Assembly (NCBI GenBank): GCA_016928375.1
Contig: JAFGKX010000116.1
Location: 1 to 5,278 of the forward strand
Direction of reading: 5' to 3'
Length of the DNA: 5,278 nt
From: Candidatus Omnitrophota bacterium
GTDB lineage: Bacteria > Omnitrophota > Gorgyraeia > JABMRG01 > JAFGKX01
The notes beneath the pieces were generated by a model. The model was not told where the DNA came from. It saw only the letters and a program-made list of their open reading frames with translations, and searched no databases. Below, piece by piece: positions 1-5,278 of the stretch; the first letter of the stretch is position 1; the number at the start of each line of letters is the position of its first letter. Position numbers and translations under genes: made by a program.

Positions 1-16
1 AGGGGTATATTTAGTC

Positions 17-60
17 AAGATTGCTTCGTTCTGATGGTACCGTCGGAACTCGCAATGACG
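17..60. repeat. Palindromic intergenic repeat (CATTGCGAG / GAAGCAATCT type)
   Basis: This is an imperfect hairpin. ATTGC (20-24) pairs with GCAAT (52-56), then across a small internal loop GTTC (28-31) pairs with GAAC (46-49), and the centre (32-45, around GGTACC) folds with two T-G wobble pairs. Read on the - strand, its ends are CGTCATTGCGAG and GAAGCAATCTTG, which I recognise as a dispersed palindromic repeat common in intergenic regions of many bacterial genomes. It ends about 10 bases before the rodA start. Only this copy is visible, so calling it a repeat rests on recognition. The hairpin itself is seen directly. Confidence 0.6.
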
Positions 61-70
61 AGCTTAGAAC

Positions 71-1168
71 ATGATAAGTAATTTAATATACAAAATAAAG
101 AATGCGGATTTATTTTTAATAGTGGCGGCATTATGCGTAATCGGGGCATTGGCATTGCACAGCGCTTCTTATACGCCAAATGGTATATTGGATAAGGATT
201 TTGCCAAAATGCAGTTCATGTGGATACTGGCGTCCTTACCGATAATATTTTTGGTTATAAAATTTGGCTATGAACAGTTAGTAGACAAAGCGTATATATT
301 ATACGGAATAAACATAATACTGCTTTTGCTGGTCCTTCTTATAGGGCAGACAAGGCTTGGGGCAAGGCGTTGGCTAAGCTTTGGATTTTTCTTTTTGCAG
401 CCTTCGGAATTGTGCAAGGTAACGTTTATACTTGCGCTTGTCAAATACGTAACAAGCAAGCATTATAAATTTTATAATATTTACGGATTTATCGTACCGC
501 TTATTTTGGTGATAGTACCGGTTGTCCTTATAATAAAACAACCGGACTTAGGTACTGCTATTACGCTTTTGCCTATATTCTTCATAGTGCTGTTCGCATC
601 CGGGATTAAAAAAAGGTATTTATTCGCGCCTGTAATAACAGCTGTTGTATCTTCGCCATTTTTATGGAGTCTGCTTAGGCAATATCAGAAAAACAGGATA
701 TTGGTTTTCTTAAACCCGAATATGGATCCTTTAGGGGCAGGTTATACCGTAATACAATCTAAGATAGCTGTCGGATCAGGGGGCTTCTTAGGTAAGGGTT
801 GGATGTCAGGAACGCAGAATCAGCTGAACTTTCTTCCGGAAAGACATACGGATTTCATATTCTCTGTAATAGGCGAGGAATGGGGTTTTATAGGTTCGTT
901 ATTTATACTTATACTATTTCTACTATTATTTCTTAAGCTGCTTAAAATAGCGAGCTCAACAAGCCATCACGAAGGCCGGATGCTTGTTATAGCAATACTG
1001 GCGCTTTTCTGGTTTCAGGCAACGGTTAATATCGCTATGACTATGGGGCTTATGCCTGTTACAGGGCTTCCTTTGCCGTTTATAACGTATGGCGGTTCCC
1101 ATTTAAACACAGCTATGCTCTTGATAGCCCTGGCGAAGAGCGTAGAATTGAAGAGAAAGGTATTTTAA
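71..1168 (+). CDS. rodA: RodA, SEDS-family peptidoglycan glycosyltransferase
   Basis: An integral inner-membrane protein of 365 residues, close to the 370 of E. coli RodA. SEDS proteins polymerise lipid II into glycan strands and, with a class B PBP (PBP2), form the elongasome that keeps rod shape. About ten hydrophobic segments are visible. Family signatures appear in order: LQPSEL (109-114), KQPDLGTA (156-163), GAGYTVIQSKIAVGSGG (222-238), FLPERHTDFIFSVIGEE (254-270) and MPVTGLPLPFITYGGS (328-343). The Asp of HTDF is residue 261, matching the essential Asp262 of E. coli RodA. The long conserved block before the Asp (GTQNQLNFLPERHTDF) looks like RodA more than FtsW or SpoVE. ATG 71 has no good Shine-Dalgarno: only a weak GAG lies upstream, because a palindromic repeat ends at about position 60. 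No mreBCD or PBP2 gene is visible in the window. Confidence 0.95.
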   Translation: MISNLIYKIKNADLFLIVAALCVIGALALHSASYTPNGILDKDFAKMQFMWILASLPIIFLVIKFGYEQLVDKAYILYGINIILLLLVLLIGQTRLGARRWLSFGFFFLQPSELCKVTFILALVKYVTSKHYKFYNIYGFIVPLILVIVPVVLIIKQPDLGTAITLLPIFFIVLFASGIKKRYLFAPVITAVVSSPFLWSLLRQYQKNRILVFLNPNMDPLGAGYTVIQSKIAVGSGGFLGKGWMSGTQNQLNFLPERHTDFIFSVIGEEWGFIGSLFILILFLLLFLKLLKIASSTSHHEGRMLVIAILALFWFQATVNIAMTMGLMPVTGLPLPFITYGGSHLNTAMLLIALAKSVELKRKVF

Positions 1169-1179
1169 CTCGGATTCGC

Positions 1180-1208
1180 TTGACTTTATCTGGTTGGTAT
1201 GATAGAAT
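1180..1208 (+). promoter_or_regulatory. Sigma70-type promoter with extended -10
   Basis: The -35 element TTGACT (1180-1185) and the -10 element TAGAAT (1203-1208) are separated by exactly 17 bases. TG at 1200-1201 with one base before the -10 makes an extended -10 (TGATAGAAT). Each hexamer differs from consensus at one position. Transcription should begin near 1214-1216, giving a leader of about 125 bases before the zinc-ribbon gene at 1342. It lies just after the rodA stop codon and points toward the DUF5679 gene and rsfS. This is a sequence match only. Confidence 0.65.
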
Positions 1209-1253
1209 TCAACAAAGTTTTCAATAGTTTGTTAACTAAACAGTATGAGTTAG

Positions 1254-1309
1254 GTCCCTCGCCAATAATAAGTCCTCGTACTTAGTCGGACTTTAGTAAC
1301 GCTCGGGAC
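1254..1309. repeat. Nested inverted repeats in the leader of the zinc-ribbon gene
   Basis: Outer arms GTCCC (1254-1258) and GGGAC (1305-1309) enclose an inner pair, AAGTCC (1270-1275) and GGACTT (1288-1293), around a 12-base loop. The block lies between the predicted transcription start and the ribosome-binding site, so it would be transcribed as a two-level stem. It matches no riboswitch class I recognise. It may be a degenerate dispersed palindrome like the others in this window, or a structured leader. The arms are short, so the pairing is suggestive only. Confidence 0.35.
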
Positions 1310-1331
1310 AATTTTAACTTCGTTAAAATTG
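1309..1331 (+). promoter_or_regulatory. Hairpin abutting the ribosome-binding site
   Basis: A perfect 10-bp inverted repeat, CAATTTTAAC (1309-1318) and GTTAAAATTG (1322-1331), surrounds a 3-base loop (TTC). The last G of the right arm is the first G of the Shine-Dalgarno GGAGGT (1331-1336). No T-run follows, so it is not an intrinsic terminator. In the transcript it would stand directly upstream of the ribosome-binding site and could affect 30S access or mRNA stability. It is AT-rich and could instead be a small dispersed palindrome. Confidence 0.5.
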
Positions 1332-1336
1332 GAGGT
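1331..1336 (+). promoter_or_regulatory. Strong Shine-Dalgarno for the zinc-ribbon gene
   Basis: GGAGGT lies five bases before ATG 1342, a near-ideal ribosome-binding site. It supports the start of the short gene at 1342. It is the only strong Shine-Dalgarno seen ahead of any gene in the window. Confidence 0.8.
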
Positions 1337-1341
1337 GTAGC

Positions 1342-1485
1342 ATGTCAGAAGGTTATTGCGTAAAATGCAAAGCTAAGAAAGAGATGCAAGATGCGAAAGA
1401 AGTAAAGATGAAGAACGGCCGCAAAGCAATGAAGGGTAAATGCCCTGATTGCGGAACAAGCCTTTTCAGGATTATGGGCAAGTAA
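1342..1485 (+). CDS. Small zinc-ribbon protein, DUF5679-type
   Basis: A 47-residue protein: MSEGYCVKCKAKKEM, then a basic middle, then GKCPDCGTSLFRIMGK. Two CxxC knuckles (C6-C9 and C34-C37) are spaced to bind one structural zinc. The layout CVKCK, then a charged stretch with KNGR (25-27 within it), then CPxCGT and FRIxGK, matches the DUF5679 family, whose function is unknown to me. About a quarter of residues are Lys or Arg, which would suit contact with nucleic acid, but that is inference. The start is fixed by GGAGGT five bases upstream. The reading frame ends at TAA 1483-1485, just before rsfS. A sigma70-type promoter and a leader hairpin precede it, so it is probably the first gene of a unit with rsfS. 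Its short length is normal for the family. Confidence 0.85.
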   Translation: MSEGYCVKCKAKKEMQDAKEVKMKNGRKAMKGKCPDCGTSLFRIMGK

Positions 1486-1838
1486 GCGAGGGTAATACGG
1501 ACTCAAGAGAAAAATCCCTCACCATAGCCCGTTTAGCTGATAGTAAAAAAGCCGTAGACGTAGTGGCCCTGGATATGCGAAAGGTTTCCGGGCTTTGTGA
1601 TTATTTTGTGATATGCAGCGGTTCTTCGGACAAGATGCTTAAAGCAATAAGCGACAATATCCGGGAATTCCTAAAAAAGCAGGGCATATCCCCGGCTCAC
1701 GTAGAAGGCGAGCAGGAGGCCAAATGGATATTAATGGACTACGGCGATGTAATAGTTCATATTTTTCATGAGGAAAAAAGGTCGTTCTACAATCTTGAAC
1801 GGCTATGGAAGGACGCGAAGAAACTGAAATTAGCGTAA
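1449..1838 (+). CDS. rsfS: Ribosome silencing factor RsfS (RsfA/Iojap family)
   Basis: RsfS binds ribosomal protein uL14 on the free 50S subunit and blocks joining of 30S, lowering translation in starvation and stationary phase. The family core is clear: the residues after KSLTIARLADSKKAVDVVALD (22-42), then SGLCDYFVICSGSSD (47-61), HVEGEQEAKWILMDYGDVIVH (84-104) and FHEEKRSFYNLERLWKDA (106-123). The coordinates use TTG 1449, the only conventional start in the open frame. It directly follows an in-frame TGA (1446-1448), lacks a good ribosome-binding site and would overlap the zinc-ribbon gene by 37 bases. The family-like N terminus begins at ACG 1497, with GAGG (1488-1491) five bases upstream, 11 bases after the upstream stop codon. 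That start gives about 113 residues, the usual RsfS size, so true translation probably begins at 1497. The familiar nadD partner is not adjacent. Confidence 0.9.
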   Translation: MRNKPFQDYGQVSEGNTDSREKSLTIARLADSKKAVDVVALDMRKVSGLCDYFVICSGSSDKMLKAISDNIREFLKKQGISPAHVEGEQEAKWILMDYGDVIVHIFHEEKRSFYNLERLWKDAKKLKLA

Positions 1839-1866
1839 ATGAAAAAATGGGGCAGGGAAAATTTGA

Positions 1867-1910
1867 GACAGGTACCATTTTTGGTTAAGAGTGGTACCTG
1901 TCCTGTTTTT
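1867..1910 (+). terminator. Inverted repeat with T-run: terminator or REP/RAYT-like palindrome
   Basis: Perfect 11-bp arms, GACAGGTACCA (1867-1877) and TGGTACCTGTC (1892-1902), surround a 14-base loop. Three bases later comes TTTTT (1906-1910). Stem plus T-run resembles an intrinsic terminator for the unit ending with rsfS, although the loop is long and the T-run is not flush with the stem. The GACAGGTACC / GGTACCTGTC arms also resemble dispersed palindromes that I associate with REP-associated tyrosine transposases (RAYTs). Both may be true. It ends six bases before the argS ATG. Confidence 0.55.
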
Positions 1911-1915
1911 AGAGT

Positions 1916-3598
1916 ATGGACATAACAAAAGAATTGTCACACATTATACAGGGTTGCGTAAAGCAGGCGCAGGAAGAATTCAGCTTTACTGTTGCGCCTG
2001 ATATTGTGCTGGAGAGGCCGCCGAAGACGGACTTCGGTGATTTATCCACGAACGCGGCCATGCAGCTTTGTAAAATAAACCAGTCTCCAAAACTTAAAGA
2101 AACAGCTGATTTCTTATGCCGCAGGCTTAAAGACAGCATAGCGGGCACACAATTTTCCGGATATATAAAAGAAATATTCGTAATGCCGCCTGCGTTTATA
2201 AATTTCCGTTTTGCGAACAAAGTATTTTATGACCTGGTGCTTAACATAGAAAAAGAAAAGGTAAGTTTCGCAAAGCGAAATTTTGCACAAGGCAAAAAAG
2301 TAATAGTTGAGTTCGTGAGCGCTAATCCGACAGGGCCGTTGACCGTAGCGCACGCAAGGCAGGCTGTGGTAGGTGATGCTATTTCCAATATACTTGAATT
2401 TTTTGGATGGAAGGTTGTGAGGGAATATTATCTAAATGACGAGGGGAATCAGATAAACGTCCTGGCAGCGTCCATATATGCCAGGTACGCAGAATTAGCC
2501 GGTGTTACCTTTGAGTTTCCGCAGGACGGATATAAAGGCGATTACGTAAAAGATATCGCAAAAGAAATTTTCAATGAACATAAAAATAAGTTTAAGGTAT
2601 TTAGCGAAAAAGAAAAAGAGTTTTTTGGGCAATACGGAGTAAGCGTAATATTGAAAGATATAGAAAAAGACCTGAAAGATATCGGGGTCGCATTCGATAA
2701 TTATACGTCACAGCATAAATTTGCCAGGACCGGAAAAATAGAAAAATCCCTGAAAACACTTAAGGACAAAGGCCTGATTTATGAAAAAGAAGGCGCGGCC
2801 TGGTTTAAATCGACCGAATTCGGGGACGATAAAGACAGGGTGCTGATAAAATCAGACGGTACATATACGTATATTACTCCGGATATAGCTTATCATAGAG
2901 ATAAATACGAAAGAGGGTTTGACTGGCTTATCGATATCTGGGGCCCGGATCATCACGGATATATACCGAGGATGAGGGCAGCTCAGCGCGCTTTAGGCAA
3001 AAAAGATGACAGCCTTTCCGTGATAATTATTCAACTCGCCACGATTTACAGGGGATCCAAACCTGTGCGCATGTCCACAAGGAATGCCGAGTATATTACC
3101 TTAAGAGAAGTTATAGACGAAGTAGGCCCGGATGTTTCAAAGTTTTTCTTTTTAACCAGAAAAAATTCAAGTCATCTTGATTTCGATATTGAATTGGCAA
3201 AAACCGAATCTCCGGAAAATCCGGTCTATTATATACAATATGCCCATGCCAGGATATGCGGCATATTAAAACGCAGCAGCGAGCTGAACAAATCTTGCGC
3301 CGCCGCGGAAAAAGTAAACCTGGAGCTGCTTAATAAGAACGAAGAGATTAATCTGCTCAAGGTGTTAGGAGATTATCCGCGGGTGCTTCAGGCTGCATAT
3401 GAAACTCTCGAACCATACCGCATTTTGGAATATTTGCTCGAGCTTTCCAAAGTCTTCCATTCTTTTTATACGGTGCATAAGGTTATAACGGATGACGCAG
3501 AACTTACCGGGGCAAGGATCGTTCTGATAAATGCCGTTAAAACTATTTTATCGGATGCGCTTAATCTTTTAGGCATTTCTATTCCCGAAAAAATGTAA
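1916..3598 (+). CDS. argS: Arginyl-tRNA synthetase
   Basis: A cytoplasmic class I synthetase of 560 residues, normal for bacterial ArgRS, that charges tRNA-Arg with arginine using ATP. An N-terminal tRNA D-loop-binding domain (about 1-100, with PPKTDFGDLSTNAAMQL at 35-51) precedes the Rossmann catalytic core with VEFVSANPTGPL (131-142), YLNDEGNQ (172-179), SDGTYTYITPDIAYH (313-327) and WGPDHHGYIPR (342-352). The KMSKS-like loop is VRMSTR (384-389). The C-terminal DALR anticodon-binding domain starts near NPVYYIQYAHARI (435-447) and ends with the typical LLGISIPEKM. The HIGH motif is unusual: TVAH (143-146) in place of the usual H(V/I)GH. ATG 1916 is forced by an in-frame TAG at 1910-1912. It has no spaced Shine-Dalgarno, because the upstream palindrome's T-run ends six bases before. 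The stop codon overlaps the mfd start by one base (TAATG), which implies translational coupling. Confidence 0.97.
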   Translation: MDITKELSHIIQGCVKQAQEEFSFTVAPDIVLERPPKTDFGDLSTNAAMQLCKINQSPKLKETADFLCRRLKDSIAGTQFSGYIKEIFVMPPAFINFRFANKVFYDLVLNIEKEKVSFAKRNFAQGKKVIVEFVSANPTGPLTVAHARQAVVGDAISNILEFFGWKVVREYYLNDEGNQINVLAASIYARYAELAGVTFEFPQDGYKGDYVKDIAKEIFNEHKNKFKVFSEKEKEFFGQYGVSVILKDIEKDLKDIGVAFDNYTSQHKFARTGKIEKSLKTLKDKGLIYEKEGAAWFKSTEFGDDKDRVLIKSDGTYTYITPDIAYHRDKYERGFDWLIDIWGPDHHGYIPRMRAAQRALGKKDDSLSVIIIQLATIYRGSKPVRMSTRNAEYITLREVIDEVGPDVSKFFFLTRKNSSHLDFDIELAKTESPENPVYYIQYAHARICGILKRSSELNKSCAAAEKVNLELLNKNEEINLLKVLGDYPRVLQAAYETLEPYRILEYLLELSKVFHSFYTVHKVITDDAELTGARIVLINAVKTILSDALNLLGISIPEKM

Positions 3599-5278
3599 TG
3601 TTCAAATCCATAAGGCTATATCTCGACCAGGAAACAAACAAAGAAGACCTTCTGCGGGATTTTTCCGGCTTTGGCTATAACTATTCGGATTTCGTGCAGG
3701 AGCAGGGAGATTTTTCGCACCGAGGCAACATCATAGATATATTTCCCGTAATATTCGAAGATCCTCTTAGGATTGAAATAGTAAACGAAAAGATAAATAC
3801 TATCCGCTCGTTTAATTTAAGAAGCGGAAATGTTACCGCACAGCATCAGATGGCCATAGTCCTTCCCGCCTCGTCCCATAAGCATGCACCTGCCCTGGGC
3901 GCATATCATGCCGCAGGCGAAGAAGTGCCTGTAAAAAGTTTCGTAGATTTAAGAAAAGGCGATTATGTAGTGCATGTTAATTATGGTATAGGTGTTTACC
4001 GCGGCATAATGAAACTTAAGGAAAAAAACAAGCAGTATAAAGATTACATATGCATAGAATACGCCGGCACTAATAAGCTATATATACCTACCGAAGAAAT
4101 CAACCTTTTACAAAAGTACATCAGTTTTTATAAAAAACTTCCGCGGCTTAGCAGGCTGGATACCAGGCAATGGCAAAGGGTTAAAGAAAAGGCTAAAAGA
4201 GCGGTTTCTTCTTATGCCCTGGAACTGCTGCATCTTCAGGCAGCAAGATTGAAATCAAAAGGATTTAAATTTTCTCCGGACGCGGATTGGCAGAAAGACC
4301 TTGAAAGCGCATTTGAATATGAAGATACGATAGATCAGTCAAAGGCAACAACTGAAGTTAAAAAGGATATGGAATCCGACAGGCCCATGGACAGGCTTTT
4401 GTGCGGAGACGTAGGATACGGAAAAACGGAAGTTGCCCTGCGTGCGGCATTTAAGGCAGTGATGGACAACAAACAGGTTGCTATTTTAGTTCCGACGACA
4501 ATACTGGCAGAACAGCATTACAACACTTTTTCAAAACGGATGAAAAAATTCCCGGTCAATATCCGTATGCTTTCAAGGTTTAAGACTAAAAAACAGCAGT
4601 CAGATATATTGAAGGACCTGGCGCAGCATAAAGTAGATATAATAATAGGCACTCACAGGCTGCTTTCGCAGGACGTGGTTTTTAAAGATCTCGGGCTTGT
4701 TATCATAGACGAAGAACAGCGTTTCGGGGTAAAGCATAAAGAGAAACTGAAAAGATTAAGACTGATGGTCGATGTGCTTACAATGACCGCAACTCCGATA
4801 CCAAGGACGCTGTATATGGCGCTTATGGGAGCCAGGGATATGTCAGCTATAAATACCCCGCCTCCTGACAGGCTGCCTATAAAGACCATAGTATCCCAAT
4901 ACAGCCTGGAATTGATAAAACAGGCTATCGCAAGAGAACTCAGGAGAGGCGGGCAGATTTACTTTGTCAACAATAGGATAAGAGGCATAGACAAAATAGC
5001 AGGAGACATAAAAATGGCTGTCGGGCCCGGGGTTAAAATCGCTGCAGCGCATGGCAGAATGTCGGCGAAAACACTGGAGCCGGTCATGCTTGATTTTATA
5101 AATAATAAAATCAATGTCCTTGTTTCCACAAGCATTATAGAATCTGGAATAGACATACCGAACGCTAACACCCTTATAGTAAACCATTCGGATCAGTTTG
5201 GCCTGGCGGACCTATACCAACTCAGGGGGAGGGTGGGCAGATTCAATAAAGAGGCTTACGCATATTTTTTAACTCCGA
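3598..5278 (+). CDS. mfd: Transcription-repair coupling factor Mfd, compact form (3' end outside window)
   Basis: A DNA translocase that pushes RNA polymerase off lesions and recruits UvrA for nucleotide excision repair. 560 codons are visible and the frame is open at the window edge. Residues 1-94 match E. coli Mfd domain D2 (about 131-215): SHRGNIIDIFP at 40-50 aligns with ATRGALLDLFP, keeping the Arg equivalents of R165 (R42) and R181 (R58). A linker of about 20 residues then leads to the RNA-polymerase-interacting domain (about 112-205; KGDYVVHVNYGIGVYRG at 120-136). The RecG-like helicase follows: Walker A GDVGYGKT (270-277), Walker B DEEQ (371-374), TATPIPRTL (397-405), STSIIESGIDIP (510-521) and QLRGRVGR (541-548). 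Domains D1a, D1b and D3 are absent. The frame has a stop codon at 3562-3564 and the first start after it is ATG 3598, so no longer N terminus fits. It overlaps the argS stop codon by one base and has no Shine-Dalgarno, so it is probably translationally coupled to argS. Whether the C-terminal D7 is present cannot be seen. Confidence 0.95.
   Translation, partial: MFKSIRLYLDQETNKEDLLRDFSGFGYNYSDFVQEQGDFSHRGNIIDIFPVIFEDPLRIEIVNEKINTIRSFNLRSGNVTAQHQMAIVLPASSHKHAPALGAYHAAGEEVPVKSFVDLRKGDYVVHVNYGIGVYRGIMKLKEKNKQYKDYICIEYAGTNKLYIPTEEINLLQKYISFYKKLPRLSRLDTRQWQRVKEKAKRAVSSYALELLHLQAARLKSKGFKFSPDADWQKDLESAFEYEDTIDQSKATTEVKKDMESDRPMDRLLCGDVGYGKTEVALRAAFKAVMDNKQVAILVPTTILAEQHYNTFSKRMKKFPVNIRMLSRFKTKKQQSDILKDLAQHKVDIIIGTHRLLSQDVVFKDLGLVIIDEEQRFGVKHKEKLKRLRLMVDVLTMTATPIPRTLYMALMGARDMSAINTPPPDRLPIKTIVSQYSLELIKQAIARELRRGGQIYFVNNRIRGIDKIAGDIKMAVGPGVKIAAAHGRMSAKTLEPVMLDFINNKINVLVSTSIIESGIDIPNANTLIVNHSDQFGLADLYQLRGRVGRFNKEAYAYFLTP

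Noticed and set aside
71..1168. FtsW or SpoVE instead of RodA
   Set aside because: Length, the GTQNQLNFLPERHTDF block and the C-terminal end fit RodA better. No division-cluster genes (mur, ftsQ, ftsZ) are nearby.
1863..1890. TTGAGA followed 16-17 bases later by TTAAGA as a promoter for argS
   Set aside because: The -10 match is poor and the elements lie within the hairpin arms and loop. There is not enough to call a promoter.
1839..1925. A 28-codon + strand reading frame (starting MKKWGREN) between rsfS and argS
   Set aside because: Most of it is the translated palindrome, it overlaps the argS start, it has no ribosome-binding site and it resembles no family. It is most likely a by-product of the repeat.
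1909..2353. Two - strand open frames (about 103 and 79 codons) opposite argS
   Set aside because: They lie antisense to a well-conserved ArgRS coding region and show no recognisable protein features.
3598..3700. mfd as a pseudogene that lost its 5' end by frameshift
   Set aside because: Upstream sequence is fully used by intact argS, the start matches a domain boundary, the internal D1b-D3 absence is also clean, and all helicase motifs are intact.
4653..5187. Three - strand open frames (70-114 codons) opposite mfd
   Set aside because: They overlap one another and lie antisense to the helicase motifs of Mfd. They are shadows of the real gene.
3598..5278. RecG instead of Mfd
   Set aside because: The helicase core is related, but the RNA-polymerase-interacting domain (about residues 112-205), the preceding D2 module and the absence of a RecG wedge domain identify Mfd.

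Overview
The window holds five genes, all on the + strand: rodA, a 47-residue zinc-ribbon protein (DUF5679-type), rsfS, argS, and mfd, which runs off the right edge. All are chromosomal housekeeping genes. I see no phage genes, insertion-sequence transposase, tRNA, rRNA or CRISPR array. The moderate GC content, the gene styles (short ArgRS with an altered HIGH motif, DUF5679 beside rsfS) and the intergenic palindromic repeats suggest an uncultivated Gram-negative-type bacterium. Omnitrophota (former OP3) or a relative is my best guess, but this rests on recall and is low confidence.

Layout. 1-70: a palindromic repeat of the widespread 'CATTGCGAG...GAAGCAATCT' type (read on the - strand), ending about 10 bases before rodA. 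71-1168: rodA, the SEDS glycosyltransferase of cell elongation. 1169-1341: intergenic region with a well-formed sigma70 promoter (TTGACT, 17 bases, TAGAAT with an extended -10), then a leader with nested inverted repeats and a 10-bp hairpin touching the ribosome-binding site. 1342-1485: the small zinc-ribbon protein. 1449/1497-1838: rsfS, the ribosome silencing factor, whose most plausible start is a non-standard ACG. 1839-1915: a perfect 11-bp inverted repeat followed by a T-run, either a terminator or a REP/RAYT-like element, touching the start of argS. 1916-3598: argS. 3598-5278+: mfd, overlapping the argS stop codon by one base.

Functionally, rodA stands apart in cell-wall synthesis. The promoter at about 1180-1208 probably drives the zinc-ribbon gene and rsfS, and argS-mfd follow as a translationally coupled pair. 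Translation (rsfS, argS) and transcription-coupled repair (mfd) are thus adjacent.

The most notable feature is the mfd product. It begins exactly at domain D2 (the UvrA-recruiting module in E. coli Mfd) and passes through a short linker straight to the RNA-polymerase-interacting domain and the RecG-like translocase. Domains D1a, D1b and D3 are missing. This is a compact architecture, not a simple 5' truncation. I did not find a wholly new multi-gene system here.
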